This document shows positions 35,681-47,214 of a stretch of DNA of 64,000 nt, one piece after another. Location of the stretch: contig CM043958.1 of assembly GCA_014529385.2 (NCBI GenBank), forward strand, positions 119,979,518 to 120,043,517. The letters run 5' to 3'. The DNA comes from Adiantum capillus-veneris (taxonomy: Eukaryota > Streptophyta > Polypodiopsida > Polypodiales > Pteridaceae). The notes below the pieces were generated by a model, which searched no databases, was not told the origin of the DNA, and worked only from the letters and a program-made list of their open reading frames with translations. Numbering within the stretch: the first letter of the stretch is position 1; each line of letters opens with the position of its first letter. The position numbers and the translations under genes are program-made.

Positions 35681-36440
35681 CGAGAGTGAATGCGGTATCC
35701 ATAGCAACTCACAATGATCTATCTTCTATGATAGATGAGTATGCTATTGATCCCGATTTTAAAGATGTGATTTCAGCCCTTGCACTAGGGAAGAAGGAAG
35801 AACCATTTACCTTACAAGATGGTTATCTTCTCTATGGAAACAGGCTATGCATTACTAACTCACTACGTGAGAATGGAATGTATGAATCTCATGCTCCTCC
35901 TTATACAGGGCATAGAGGGATTCAATCTACCCTAAAAGGGATAGAAACATACTTCTATTGGCTTGCCATGAAAGCAAACATACAAGAGTATGTTTTAAAA
36001 TGTGTGGTATGCGAAAAGACGAAGTTTGATAGAGGTAAGCAACCTGGATTGCTTCATCCTTTGCCAATCCCTAATTCACCATGGGAGAGCATATCCATGG
36101 ATTTTATCTTTGGATTGCCCAAGTCTATCCATGGGAATATAGGAATATGGACGATAGTAAACACGTTTAGCAAACAAGCACATTTTATACCTATCAAAAA
36201 GACTATCAAGGCCCATCAAATGGCAACCCTCTTTATATCACAAATCTTCAAGTACCATGGCTTGCCAATGTCCATAGTGTCGGATAGAGATCCTAGAATG
36301 ACCAATAATTTTTGGAAGGGTCTCTTTGAGAATTTAAGTTCAAGGCTAAACTTTTATTTGGCCTATCGCCTGCAAACGGATGGCCAAAGTGAAATAGCTA
36401 ACCATCAATTCTTGATCTACTAAAAGCTTATTTCATAAAA
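35681..36440 (+). pseudogene. Integrase of chromovirus D
   Basis: This continues the longest open frame of the element (35506-36423). It has an HHCC-type zinc region (HAPPYTGHRG and CVVC), the first core Asp in SMDFIFGLPKS, the second in IVSDRDPRM and the Glu in QTDGQSEIANHQF. The frame stops at 36421-36423 just after the Glu and resumes in another frame. Confidence 0.9.
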
Positions 36441-37127
36441 GTAGATCAAAAGTCCCAATGGGAGAAGTACTTACCTTTAGTGGAGTATGCTTACAATAAC
36501 ACTGTACATACTTCCATGGGAAAAGAAGCTTTTGAGGTGATTGAGGGAAGATCAAAAAGTCCCTTGCTACTCAAGGTACATGGGAAGATCTTCACTGCAG
36601 ATGAATATAGCCGAGACCTACAAGAATCTTTCCAAAAGATTAAGGATGCTATTTCCATCTCTCAGCAAAGGCAAAAAGCTATTGTTGATAAGCACAGAAG
36701 TGCTCTAGCCTTTAAACAAAATGGCACACGTCGGGCAAGAATCCTACGGGACACCAAAAGGACTATGCTAAGTTAGCAAAAAGGTACTATGGACCCTTTC
36801 AAATTCTTAGGCCAATCAATGAGATGGCCTATCTACTCAAGTTGCCCAACCATTGGCCCATACACAATGCTAAAGCCTTACAAAGGAGAGCCACCTCAAG
36901 AAGCAACCATTGAAGACCCACCGGAGATCGAGGACCAAGAAGAGGTGCTGCAACCCGAGTCCATTCTTCGACATGAAGACAAGGTATTGAGAGGTGGTAA
37001 TACTATTCGACGATATCTTAACAAGCTTAAAAATTATCCTTTTGAAGATGCTAGATGGATGCAAGGCATACAATTAAAGGATACCCTAAACCTTGTCAAT
37101 GCTTACAATGATTCCTTAGAGTAAGCA
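36441..37127 (+). pseudogene. Integrase GPF module and chromodomain of D
   Basis: Open pieces 36480-36776 and 36789-37127 hold EYAYNNTVHTSMGKEAFEV, then YYGPFQILRPINEMAY (the GPY/F module, partly in a second frame). After an acidic proline-rich linker comes a chromodomain-like tail: PESILRHEDKVLRGG, KLKNYPFEDARWMQG, ending NLVNAYNDSLE and a stop. Chromodomains at this site are the mark of chromoviruses and are thought to guide integration to marked chromatin. Confidence 0.85.
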
Positions 37128-37163
37128 ATGTAAATCTATACTAATTATAATGGGGGAGGGATT

Positions 37164-37166
<3 letters not shown>

Positions 37167-37196
<30 letters not shown>

Positions 37197-37268
37197 CGTG
37201 GCACACACTCCTCCATCCGGATGACCCTTAGGCGGTGTGCTCTGAAGCCCGATTGTACACAAGGGAGG

Positions 37269-37358
<90 letters not shown>

Positions 37359-37693
37359 AAAAGGCTGCAGCCAACACCACTTATTGCAGCATTTGGAGGC
37401 GTGCAACATGCGGGCATCCAAGACTTGTAGGCCAACGTCCGAGACGTTCTTGGCGGCCACATGGGAGACGTCCACCTATAGGGCCTTGATCCATCTTCTC
37501 AATCATGGCTTGTACTCGTAGAAATGGGCTAGCAATCGCTGATCTACAGCTTTGTGGCTCGTGGTAGCATAGTTCTTGCAGACTATTCCAGATTCACTAG
37601 GAACTTAAGCACTATTGCAACTCAATGCCTGCAGAAGCTCCTGCTGCTCGATCGGGCTGCAAGGAGAAGAAGAAGAGAGTTTTAACATCGTAG

Positions 37694-37763
<70 letters not shown>
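37167..37763. repeat. Poly-C, (GA)n and (CT)n tracts
   Basis: A run of 29 C (37167-37195), (GA)n at 37273-37356 (about 42 units) and (CT)n at 37698-37763 (about 33 units). The (GA)n and (CT)n runs are complementary and 340 bp apart, so they could pair in a transcript. The sequence between them has no recognised coding. Confidence 0.95.
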
Positions 37764-37766
<3 letters not shown>

Positions 37767-38197
37767 AGCAAGCTGAAAAGCGCTGCACACTTTGAATTAG
37801 TGTTTGAGACAAAAATCCTTTCCATGACTTTGCCAAGAGGAGATTTTAGAAAATTGGGTTATTTTTTTTATTCTTTACACTATTTTATTTTATTTTTTGT
37901 GGTGAAACATTTCCTTTTCCCCTTGCCCTCAATCGGCATTTTTGAAATTGAAAACGGCATGATATTAAGTTGAGACACATTTTTCTCAAACATTGCTTTG
38001 AATGCACGCATGCATGCTTGCATGCACGCACGCACGGGAAGAACCAAGCCGACTCCCTGTCAGCTTCACCTTTTTTGTGTTGAGCGGCGGTAAATCCACT
38101 CACAAATCCATAAAGAAGCGAGACTGCAGTTAATGCTGCAAATTCTGAAGTTGATTGACACTCAAGAGAGTACAGAGGCTAGTCGCGCGTGATTGAT

Positions 38198-38200
<3 letters not shown>
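37764..38200. other. Spacer with alternating purine-pyrimidine run
   Basis: No gene is seen. 38000-38036 is an almost perfect purine/pyrimidine alternation (GCACGCATGCATGC and similar), a type of sequence that can adopt Z-DNA. Confidence 0.5.
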
Positions 38201-38262
<62 letters not shown>

Positions 38263-38418
38263 GAAGAGCAAGACATAGAGCTGTAGAGAGAGAGACAAAG
38301 ATTTGCAGATAGACAAGAGAGAGAGAGAGAGAGAGAGCTAGAGTAAAGTTTGGGGCATGTGGGGCTCTTGCACCGAGCAAATCAAAGTGTTCATATCAGA
38401 GGAGGTCTACCAAGGAGC

Positions 38419-38516
<98 letters not shown>

Positions 38517-38762
38517 AGAACGCAGACAAAATGAGTGATGAAGATGCAAGAGAGCCAGCTCCAAAAGGCAATCGAGAGGAAGTTGAGAAGAATAATGCAC
38601 AAAGTGTGAAGGATTCAACACACTTTGTTGTGACCTGTGTTGTCGACGATGATGAGAAGGGCGTTCAACAAAGAAATATTGTGTTCGGATTTTACTCTTA
38701 TGTCACAGTGTTCATCACCTTGCTCACCTTCTTTATGATTCTCATCTCAAGCATCATCCCAT

Positions 38763-38848
<86 letters not shown>
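38201..38848. repeat. (GA)n cluster
   Basis: (GA)n tracts at 38201-38257, 38316-38337, 38421-38514 (47 units) and 38764-38848 (42 units). The last two flank the small ORF at 38531-38763. Confidence 0.95.
38531..38763 (+). CDS. Small ORF with one membrane segment, unknown
   Basis: From the ATG at 38531 (MSDEDAREPAPKGNREEVEK) about 78 residues precede a (GA)n run that the frame reads as Glu-Arg repeats. The first half is acidic and hydrophilic; residues about 48-78 are strongly hydrophobic (YSYVTVFITLLTFFMILISS), a likely transmembrane helix. Base composition is unlike the flanking repeats. GA-rich leaders before an ATG are common in plant genes, so this could be a first exon or a captured gene piece. 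No splice donor or domain settles it, and chance cannot be excluded. Confidence 0.3.
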
Positions 38849-38851
<3 letters not shown>

Positions 38852-39267
38852 TACCCTCTGATATCCAACATTGGTCTTTGGCAAAGCTCATCGATGTCCT
38901 GCTCAGTGAGTACTATGACTGGGCGTCTCCCATGTTGTGCCAGAACAGTCTGGACCCTCGATGCAGCTTCCATCGATGTCTCGATGATCCTTGCAGTCGT
39001 GGGCGTCTTGATCTCCCAACCTCAGTGGCCATGTCAGTCAGTGTACCTCTGGTACATGTGGACTCTGAAATCTATTGTGATTCCTGCTCATCTAGATGCC
39101 GCGCATGTAGTCTAAAGAAATCAGTGATCTCCCTCTGTGAGTGTCTCCTAATGTCTGGTCTCCTTGAGGGACTCTCCCTATGTCTATGCAGCTCCAATAA
39201 AAATAGTCTAAGTCTGATCTTTGTATCTCGTAACTTCGGCCAGTGGTCCAAAACCTTCTCTAAATAG
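38849..39267 (-). pseudogene. Gag-like remnant, minus strand
   Basis: Read on the minus strand, one frame gives KLRDTKIRLRLFLLELHRHR and a second gives ARIIETSMEAASRVQTVLAQ and LTEQDIDELCQRPMLDIRG, ending at a stop against the (GA)n tract. The plausible helical, charged protein with a frame change and stops suggests a retroelement gag, but I cannot name the family. The plus-strand ORF at 38878-39267 is probably its shadow. Confidence 0.35.
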
Positions 39268-39590
39268 GTAGTGGAGCAAGGGGTTTGAGGGTAAGAGGGG
39301 CCATGCAGCCACCGAAAGTAGCACCGTTTTACTAGTATGTATAAATGAGCAAAGTTTCTGTCTTATAAGACTCCTAATAAGTATGCATGCTTAGGATCAT
39401 GTTTGTGGAGACGACGTCTCCTGAACACCAAGTAGAGCTTGTCACTCTACTATGGAAGATTGATATGGACCAATGTGCAGACATGCTTGCGGCAGCTAAG
39501 GCTCTCAAGCACCAAACGGACTAGTCATCCATTCTAGAACGGTGTCATAGGGTAAAATAGGGATCCTCTACCCGCTAGCAAACGGACCAA
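39268..39590. other. Unassigned spacer
   Basis: Nothing recognised. It contains a short palindrome GGAGACGACGTCTCC near 39407-39421. Confidence 0.4.
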
Positions 39591-39887
39591 CCAGGGAGTA
39601 AAAGCTAGAATATTGGTAAGGTTGCTAGACCGGTCTCAGCAGGGATCCAAAGGAGGTAAAATAGCGATCCAAAGGGGGACAGTCTGCAAAAGAGCAATGT
39701 GCATCAATGGAGCATAAAGGACCTAAGGCTCAGCTCCATTAAGACTTCCATAGGCTAAAGTTCCTAATTTAATTAAATTGTCCAATGGTCAAAGTGGGGG
39801 AAAATTGGATGGTTATGGGAAGACTAAAAAGTCTTCCCACATCCCTAGGAAGGAGGGGGCGAGCCCTACTGGTAGGGTAAGAGAGAT

Positions 39888-39930
<43 letters not shown>

Positions 39931-40176
39931 CCCAAGCTCTCCCCAAAGGGAAGAATGGAAACATGGCAGCCTCCTAGACCAATTTCTCCCAATCTCCCCT
40001 CAAATCCTATTGGATGGCCATAGAGGTGGACCAATGAGAACTAGGCTAGAGTAAACTTTAATTAAATTATCCAATTGCCAAAGTGGGGGAAAATTGGATG
40101 GTTATGGGAAGACTAAAAAGTTTTCCCACATCCCTAGGAAGGAGTGGGAGAGCCCTAATGGTAGGGAAAGAGAGAG

Positions 40177-40264
<88 letters not shown>

Positions 40265-41382
40265 TCCCAAGCTCTCCCCAAAGGGAAGCATGGCAGGCTC
40301 CTAGCCCAGTTGCCCCCAATCCCCCCTTAAATCCTATTGGATAGAATTAGGCTAGAGCAAAATTAGTCTAATCAATTTAAAAATGCTTGATAAAAGAACC
40401 AATAGAAATTAAGCTCCCAAGAAGACTATTGGACAGTCTACCAAGGGGTCCAATGAGTATCCAGCAACCCAATGGCTTGCTTGATTCCTATTGGCCAAAA
40501 GACCAATGAGAGTTTAAATAAATTATTTTAATTATCTAAAGCTCTCACAAAAGGGGAAAGGAGGACACATGTCACAAGGCTATCAATTATGCTTCTTAAT
40601 TGTTATTGGCTAAGCTTTGCAAGAGCCAATGGGAAGCCAACAAGAGTAATTTGGAGGAGGGGTCGACCAAGAGAGAGAGAGAGGTTAGCATTTCAGTCTA
40701 TCTAATTTTTTCTACACACGCACACAACTCATGTGTGGAGCAAGAACTCCATCTCCTTCTCCAAGCATTGAGAAGTAGAGGCCTACACCAGCAACTCTTG
40801 GGTATGGAATGCAAATCCAATCAAGAGCCAAGCTTCAATGGCATGCTCGTCTCCTCTACCATGCTAATTACTAAGCTAAGCTATGCTATTAGAGTGATTA
40901 TGTGGGGAGAATACTTCTTTCTCGTAAGATACATCTTCTTCCTCTCAATCTTTCCTCATTCCCTGCTAACTCTCACCATCTTTGAAGGTGTGTGAGGTCT
41001 GGGGATTGAGGCTAGGCCCACTAGGTGTGTTTTTCAAGCATAATTTGGTGCATGAAGCTTCCATCTTCATTGCACCAACGAGTTTTGTCAAGGAACACAA
41101 AGATTGTATTGTACAAAAGTCTCCTTTGATGGGAGAAGCTATAATACAAAGCCTTTTTGGAGGGGGGACCACCTCCATGTAAATTTGGTCCTCAACTTTT
41201 GTCAATTGTTCTATTTCTCTCTCTTTTCAATTATTGTCTATGACAAACTAGCTAGGTGTAAAAATTGCTATGTTGTTTTCTCCAATGAAGTACTCTTTCT
41301 ATGCTCATTAGAAACTTATTCTTAATGGAATGCTCTTATCATTTTCCGCTACACACAAGTTACTAGTGCATTGAATGTTACA
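39591..41382 (+). mobile_element. LTR L2, 5'-truncated copy of the L family
   Basis: It is collinear with L3 from CCAGGGGAG onwards and ends AATGTTACA at 41382. About the first 110 bp of the LTR are missing. It holds an internal direct duplication of about 289 bp (from 39776 and again from 40065), and each unit contains the same (CA)n microsatellite (39890-39927 and the much longer 40179-40262). The hairpin GGGAAGACT/AGTCTTCCC is at 39817-39838. Confidence 0.85.
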
Positions 41383-42104
41383 GCCTGCTAGGATAATCAA
41401 TGACCGTGATGCCAAGTTTACCTCCAAGCTTTGGAAGGCCATGTTCCAATCTTTAGGCACTCAATGAAACCTTCGTTTAGCCTATCATCAAAAGACAGAT
41501 GGACAAACCGAAAGAGTTAATCAAATCATTATAGATATGATGAGATCATATTGCAGTCAGCAACCTTGTCTTTGGATCAAATATTTACCCTTAGTGGAAT
41601 TGCCTATAATTCTTCTTACCATAAAAGCTTGGGAATGTCTCCATTTGAATCTCTTTATGGAAAATATTGTCTCATTCCTCTTAGGCTGGCCGACCCAAGT
41701 CGCCTAGTGCTTGTCGTTAAGAATACCTTTGAAGAAATGGATTGCCAAATCAAAATAACAAGGGAGAACCTTAAGAGAGCAAGTGACATGCAAAAGATTT
41801 ATGCTGATTTGCATAGGTCTCCTAGGATTTTCACGGTAGGAGATAAAGTTTTCCTTAGGGTCAAACTAAAGAGAAGTTTACTCAAATTGGGAAAATACAA
41901 GAAGTTAGCATATGGATATTGTGGACCCTTTGAGGTTTTGAGAAGGGTAGGGGACCAATCTTACAAACTCACTTTACCTTCTCACTTGCATGTGCACAAT
42001 GCCTTTCATGTTAGCTTACTAAAAGAATATGTTGCAGACCCTCTTCACATCTTAAATGATGAGGATATTCCCCCCCTCCTTGCCTGTATCGTCCCTTGAC
42101 ACAG
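41383..42104 (+). pseudogene. Element E, gypsy integrase tail
   Basis: Directly after L2 the plus strand reads ARIINDRDAKFTSKLWKAMF, the second core Asp region of a gypsy integrase. The Glu region (KTDGQTERVNQII) follows after a stop. ORF 41551-42099 gives the C-terminal part: SPFESLYGKYCLIPLRLADP, GDKVFLRVKLKRSLLKLGKY, YGYCGPFEVLRRVGDQSYKL (GPY/F module) and HNAFHVSLLKEYVADP. The upstream half is gone, so L2 seems to have replaced or cut it. The sequence is unlike D, so this is a separate element. Confidence 0.85.
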
Positions 42105-45100
42105 CTTTATGGGCTGAAGTAGTCTTTGGGTTGACGGCTGGCAAGGCGGTCTTTAAGCGCATTGAGTGCCTTTTGGTATCTGATTTTTCGCTCTTTATCG
42201 GGCACTTGCAAAAACGCAAGGTGACTTTGTTCTTTAGCTTCATTGACGAGTAGCCTACAAACCTTGATGTCAGGTTGCTGATCTCACTGGCCCAAATATT
42301 TTCGTTTGCCGAGTGAAGAATTCTATGTAGAACGCTTCCTCGAATGCCAATATATTGTGAGAAGGTAGAAACATACACCTGGCGTAGAAGCCATAGAGGA
42401 CTTCTTCGAAAGGTTGGCCATTGAGATCATAGCACAACCCTTTGTTACCCTCGAGGAATGACATCCAAGGGGTGTTTGCTTGCTCTGGCTCATTGAACAC
42501 TTTGATGTAGGTGAGAAGCATTTAGCAGATTTTGTATAGCATAGCACATGATAAATCTGATAGACTTTTAAAGAATGACATGGCACCCTTTAGGGTTTTC
42601 ACCACGTATTCTTCAGTCGGCTGTCCCTTTTCTGGAGCAGGCAATCTGGGGTAATTCAACCAAGTTGGTGGCTTTGTTAGTAGTGCCTCATGTGCTATCC
42701 AGGTCCTTACTCTTGGTACATGATAAAAGGTAGGATCCTTTTGCAGGGCCGCAGGTGCTCTTGTGAACAGAATCAAGTACCTTGGATTCTTGTTCAGCGA
42801 GCTCAACCTCCACTTTGGGTGGTCTTGATCTACGTCCTTGACTTTCATGTTGGTGTAAAGCCTTTCTTTTACTTGCAGCAACTCCACTTTAATCAGAGGA
42901 TAGGGCAGGGATTGTTGGTGCCATTGCGCATTTATTTGATTGGGAGTGAGTTGTGTGACATTGATGCTCTAATTTCAGCTCCAACTCAAGGTCTTTATTT
43001 TTCTTTTCTAGCGCCTTGTAGACCTCGTCTATTCCCTTGATCGAGGCAACGGCTGGATTTTCTCGTATTTGCCGCAAGAATATTGCCTAATCATTGATTC
43101 TTTATTCTGAGTACTATAGGGAATCATTGGCTACATCTAACTATACCTGGATCTTTTGAGCTGATAGGGTTGTAGTTAGAAGTTCATTTGTAACTTCCAT
43201 CAGCTGATCATCCTTTGCTTTGCATGCATCTGATAGTTTTGTGAGCAACTCACCCGATTCCTCCATTTCTTTTTGTTGCTTATCTCTTGCGAGCTGATGT
43301 TGTTCAGCTTCCACGCTCAACTCCTGCACTTGCCTCCTGTAGATCGGTGATGACATTGAGTCTGTCATCCAGCTCCCCTTGGAGTGCGTCAATCACCATA
43401 CTAACTCTTTGGCCCTTGTGCTACGGCCAAGTGCTGCTGAGCGAAGTCTTTCTGTCATCTCCTGATTTGCTTAGCATATTCGTTAACTTGCAGGATGACT
43501 TCATCGTTCAGTTGCCAATCTTCGCTTTGTGTTAGTTTTCTTGATGTTTCTGCAGATTCTTTTACCTCTGGCTGCGTCATGGCTGCTGGTTGTTGTTGTT
43601 GCCCTTGTGGCTGCTGATCTTTTTCCGTTGAGGTAGAGGGTGGTATCTCAACCTTATCTTGCTATGTTGAGGTAGAGGGTGTTTCCTCATCCGCTTGTTC
43701 TCTTGTGTGCTCAAACTTTGCGGTGTCCTCTTCTGGTGCAGGACTGGCTATCTTTTCTGTCTCTAGCTCTTTCTCTATTTGCTGCTCTTGAGTAGAGATA
43801 GCTGCTTGTTGTGTTGTTTCCACTACTTCTTGCTGTTCAGATTCTTGTGTAGATTAAACTGCTTTTTCCAATTCAGGTTCTGCTTCTTTTGTTGGCTCAA
43901 TTGTTGTGGTTCTAATTGTCGGTGATGTGGGTGGGCTTAGCATTGGGTGATCTTGGTGTTCAGAGACAGGAGAAGAGATGAGGGGAGACACATCACCTTG
44001 AGCATGTTGTTCTTCTCCTTGTGCAGTGGCTTCCTCTGCTTGCTCTTGATGTTATGCCGCCTCTTTCGCTTTTCTCACCGCTTCTTGGCTTCCTTTAGCT
44101 TCAAAGCTTCTGCTTCTTAGTACATCTTTTCCAAGGATTCCGTGGGATCTTCAAACTGCTTCCCGGTGTGATGCTTGGTTCTAGGCCCTTTAAGCCCAAT
44201 AGGCACCTGCTTTTCCGGGTCCTTTTCTTATGCTTGGTGGCTGCATTGGTATGAGTGTTTCTCTCTTTCAAACCGGGCTTGCTTTTGAACAGGCTCTTCC
44301 TGGTGCGCTGCCACAGTTTTTCTCTTCATTTCCTCCCGTCGTGCTCTTTTTTCTTCATTATCTGAGCTATCACTGCTTTGCCGTTCTGGCGAGCTCTTAG
44401 CCGATTCTTCATCAGACTTGTAGGATCTCTTGGTAGATCTTGTAGCTCAAGGAGATGATTGAGCTGACACTATCCAAGTGTTTTCATATGGGGAAGGTGG
44501 TAGGTTGTCGGCCATGCTGATGGCATGGTATGCAATCCTGGTCAAAACTTCTAGAGCACCCAGGTATGTGATCTTTCCTTCCTTCTTTGTCCCTTTCAAT
44601 GTGGACAAAACATATTGTGCGTGGTCAATCGGCTACCTGGTTGTTGACTTGAGGACTTACGTAAAGGTGGTGGCAACCACATGATTGGGTGTGGCATACC
44701 TTGGTGGCCTCTTAGCAAGGAAATGGAAATGCTGATGGTATAACCTTGCGGGCTCCCCCCCCCCACCTGTTTGTGAATAAGGTCTGCAAAGGTGGTTGTG
44801 GCGGTTTCTTTAATGAAAGTTCCATCCATTTTCGTGTCTCTTGCCCTCATTGTCATTCCTTCTGTGGGCAGTCTGAGTGCTTCTGCCACTATCTCCTTCG
44901 TAATTACCACTTCAACTTTATTACCTTGGGGGTCAAAAATCTGAGCGGTTCCATCTTCTTTGATCGTGGGCAAAAGGTTGTAAGATTTTTGGAAGTCCAC
45001 TCCGCACGACTCTTATTCATAAAAATCTCTGAGCCCTAGCCTTCGGTTGGCTTCTTTGGTCTCGGGTTTTGCAGCGACATCATACACTTGTTTTGGTAGA

Positions 45101-45300
45101 AGCTACAACTCTACCTGATGTCCTTCCTCGCTCTTGAATCTGTCGGTGAACACTGTGGTGTTGTGCTCCTCAAGGTGTTCCTTTGAGAGATAGGTCGCTT
45201 TTGCATTCTCGACTGAATGAGGGTCTAGTTGGGATGCAGGTAGCTCTTGCAGCTTTTCTTTCTGGTTGAGCTTCTTCTTGGCCCTCTCTACTACTTGCAT
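42105..45300 (-). pseudogene. Element F, decayed ORF with coiled coil
   Basis: A chain of minus-strand open pieces in changing frames: 45300-45103 (lysine/glutamate-rich), 45000-44596 (IFDPQGNKVEVVITKEIVAE, then EALRLPTEG), a low-complexity Ser/Glu/Gln/Thr zone about 44500-43540, coiled-coil-like pieces 43392-43141 (VEAEQHQLARDKQQKEMEES) and 43077-42889, then 42887-42522 (RVRTWIAHEALLTKPPTWLN) and 42521-42270. The ALRLP pattern resembles the plant-transposon-associated ORFs found in some large Ty3/gypsy elements, but I am not certain. No RT or integrase is present. A purine-rich tract near 42062-42080 (minus) may mark the 3' end. Confidence 0.45.
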
Positions 45301-45396
45301 GGCTCCTGTTTAGTGAATAGAGTGTCAAAGTTAGCAGATGCATAAAAACATGCAAGGAACAAAATTGTAAAGTCAAAACAAAAAATTGCAACAAAA

Positions 45397-45996
45397 GTAA
45401 ATAATTGCGATTATTTACAGCTGAGTAATTTTTTCAACTTTTTGCAAATTTGGCATTGCAGGCTTGAAGTATATACCAAATACATACTCTGAGTGAAATA
45501 TGGGCTCCTTTGGACACATAGGGTGAAAATGGTACCATATTTTGGCTTTAGGTCTCTGAAACAGTAGAGATAAAGAAAACTTGGGGTTTTAAGCTCCAAA
45601 TTGGTTCAAACTTGGCTAGTGGGCTTAGCACATTATGTACTTTGGATGTATGATGGAAAAATATCAAAATTATCCCATTTTGGCATGAAAGTAAATAATC
45701 GTGATTATTAACTCTTCTACCAAAATGAACATTTTTTGGTACAACTTGGTTCTAGGCATTGTATAGACCCTATGTATGTGATATGAGGTGATTTGGATTA
45801 AAAAAAGTGGTCCATAACTCAAAATTTGGCTTGCAAAGACTTCCTTGCATTTTTTGGCAATTTTCCAAGTTATATGCAATCATTTTGGCTCATACTTGAT
45901 TTCTGGCATGTAATAGGTGTGTACAAATGATAGGTGAGGTGATGATACAATTTTCAAGCAAAAATAGTGCAAAAGTAAATAATCGTGATTATTTAC
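45397..45996. repeat. Three palindromes GTAAATAATCG..., ~290-bp spacing
   Basis: A 22-bp near-palindrome with arms GTAAATAATC and GATTATTTAC occurs at 45397-45418, 45691-45712 and 45975-45996, spaced 294 and 284 bp. The intervening DNA shares short words, so this looks like an old tandem repeat in which mainly the palindrome has been kept. Confidence 0.8.
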
Positions 45997-47209
45997 AACA
46001 GTCACTTTTTTCTTGCAAAACTTAAAATTTGACCTAAACACATTCTATACACCTAAAACAAGTCCTAAACTGAATTTGGTAAAGTTTGGTCTTGCCGGCA
46101 TCACTTTGTGCTTTGTCGACTTTGAAATCTCTGATTTCTGTGACCACACTGTCGGTTGAGTTGGTTTGTCACTTGTGAGGCTTTGGACTTGTCCGCAACA
46201 TAGTTGTGAAGCAACTCATCCAATTTTGGCTCATTTGGAGTCAGTTTGACGTCGTATGTTGAATTTGACGCTTTGTAGTCTTCGAAACGTTTTCTGCTTT
46301 TTGAGGGCTTTGCTTGATTAATTTCACGAAATCAATCATATACATTGTATATAAACCTCGTAGGCAAGTTGTCTATGGAGTCAGAACCAAATTATGGCAT
46401 CTGCCAAAAACCTAGCTTTTCTACTGGGGACCCCCTCGACCCCTTCTGAATGGTCAATCGATGATATAGAAAAGTTATATTATGTTAGGGCATGCTACAG
46501 TTCAAATCTCATGATTTGGTGAAGCTGACAGGCCGCTATGGTCAGTTTTTGGTCATAGGTCTTCGTGCACTGCTCGGATTCTAGGGTTTTTTCTAGGGGT
46601 TTAGACTAACTACCGGCCGTACAAAATGGATCGTTGATGAGTAAAGAACTTACCCCTCATGTCTCGTGTGAGACGGCGTTGAAAACAGGCAAATGTAGAC
46701 GTCGGAAAGAATGCGCGAAAGAGGTCGAAAAGCTCTCTCTGCAAAGGTAACAAGTGGAAATGAGGTGGTTTTAGCCTACCTGGGATATCTATACCCGGAC
46801 TTCCCGAACCATTTTTCTCTAGATTCCCCCGTTAGTCCTACTAGGCCATGAAATCTATGTTAGACTCAAAAATTTCCCTGATCGGATTCCTGTAGCTCAT
46901 TCTGCAAGAATTTTGCAAAAGTAGGTCTGGCCACCTAATTTACGCTTCCCGCTTCCATCTTCCGATTTCATTGAAGATTTTTGTGCTTGTCCGTCTTGTC
47001 TTTTTTATCATCACCGTCTTCTGTTTTTCCATCATTAAATTTTGAGTAGTTTATTGAAAAAATCTAAGAAAATAACAAAATGCGCTAAAAAAGCAAAGTG
47101 AAAATCCAATAAGTAAAAAAATCCATTGAAAAACACAGCTTTATTGTTTTTTGTTGGATTTCTCCAATTTCAAGTCTCATTATCAAGAAAAATGATAAAA
47201 AATAACCAA

Positions 47210-47214
47210 AAAGG
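47210..47214. repeat. Target site duplication AAAGG (left)
   Basis: AAAGG directly before the L3 start; the identical AAAGG is at 48812-48816. Confidence 0.9.

Larger units (their letters stand above)
33351..37166 (+). mobile_element. Element D, chromovirus (Ty3/gypsy) body
   Basis: Plus-strand gag-PR-RT-RH-IN-chromodomain order without a clear pair of LTRs. The 5' side is cut at a (GA)n tract next to LTR L1. On the 3' side a polypurine tract (ATGGGGGAGGG, about 37150-37160) is followed by TG and a C run, so a 3' LTR may begin at about 37165, but it cannot be traced. Numerous stops and frame changes make it inactive. Confidence 0.85.
45301..47214 (-). other. Leader of element F with palindromes
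   Basis: A/T-rich, non-coding on both strands by eye. It contains three copies of a palindrome listed separately and many TTTTGGC words. No primer site or LTR could be found for F. The solo LTR L3 was inserted at its right end, so this region continues at 48812. Confidence 0.45.
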
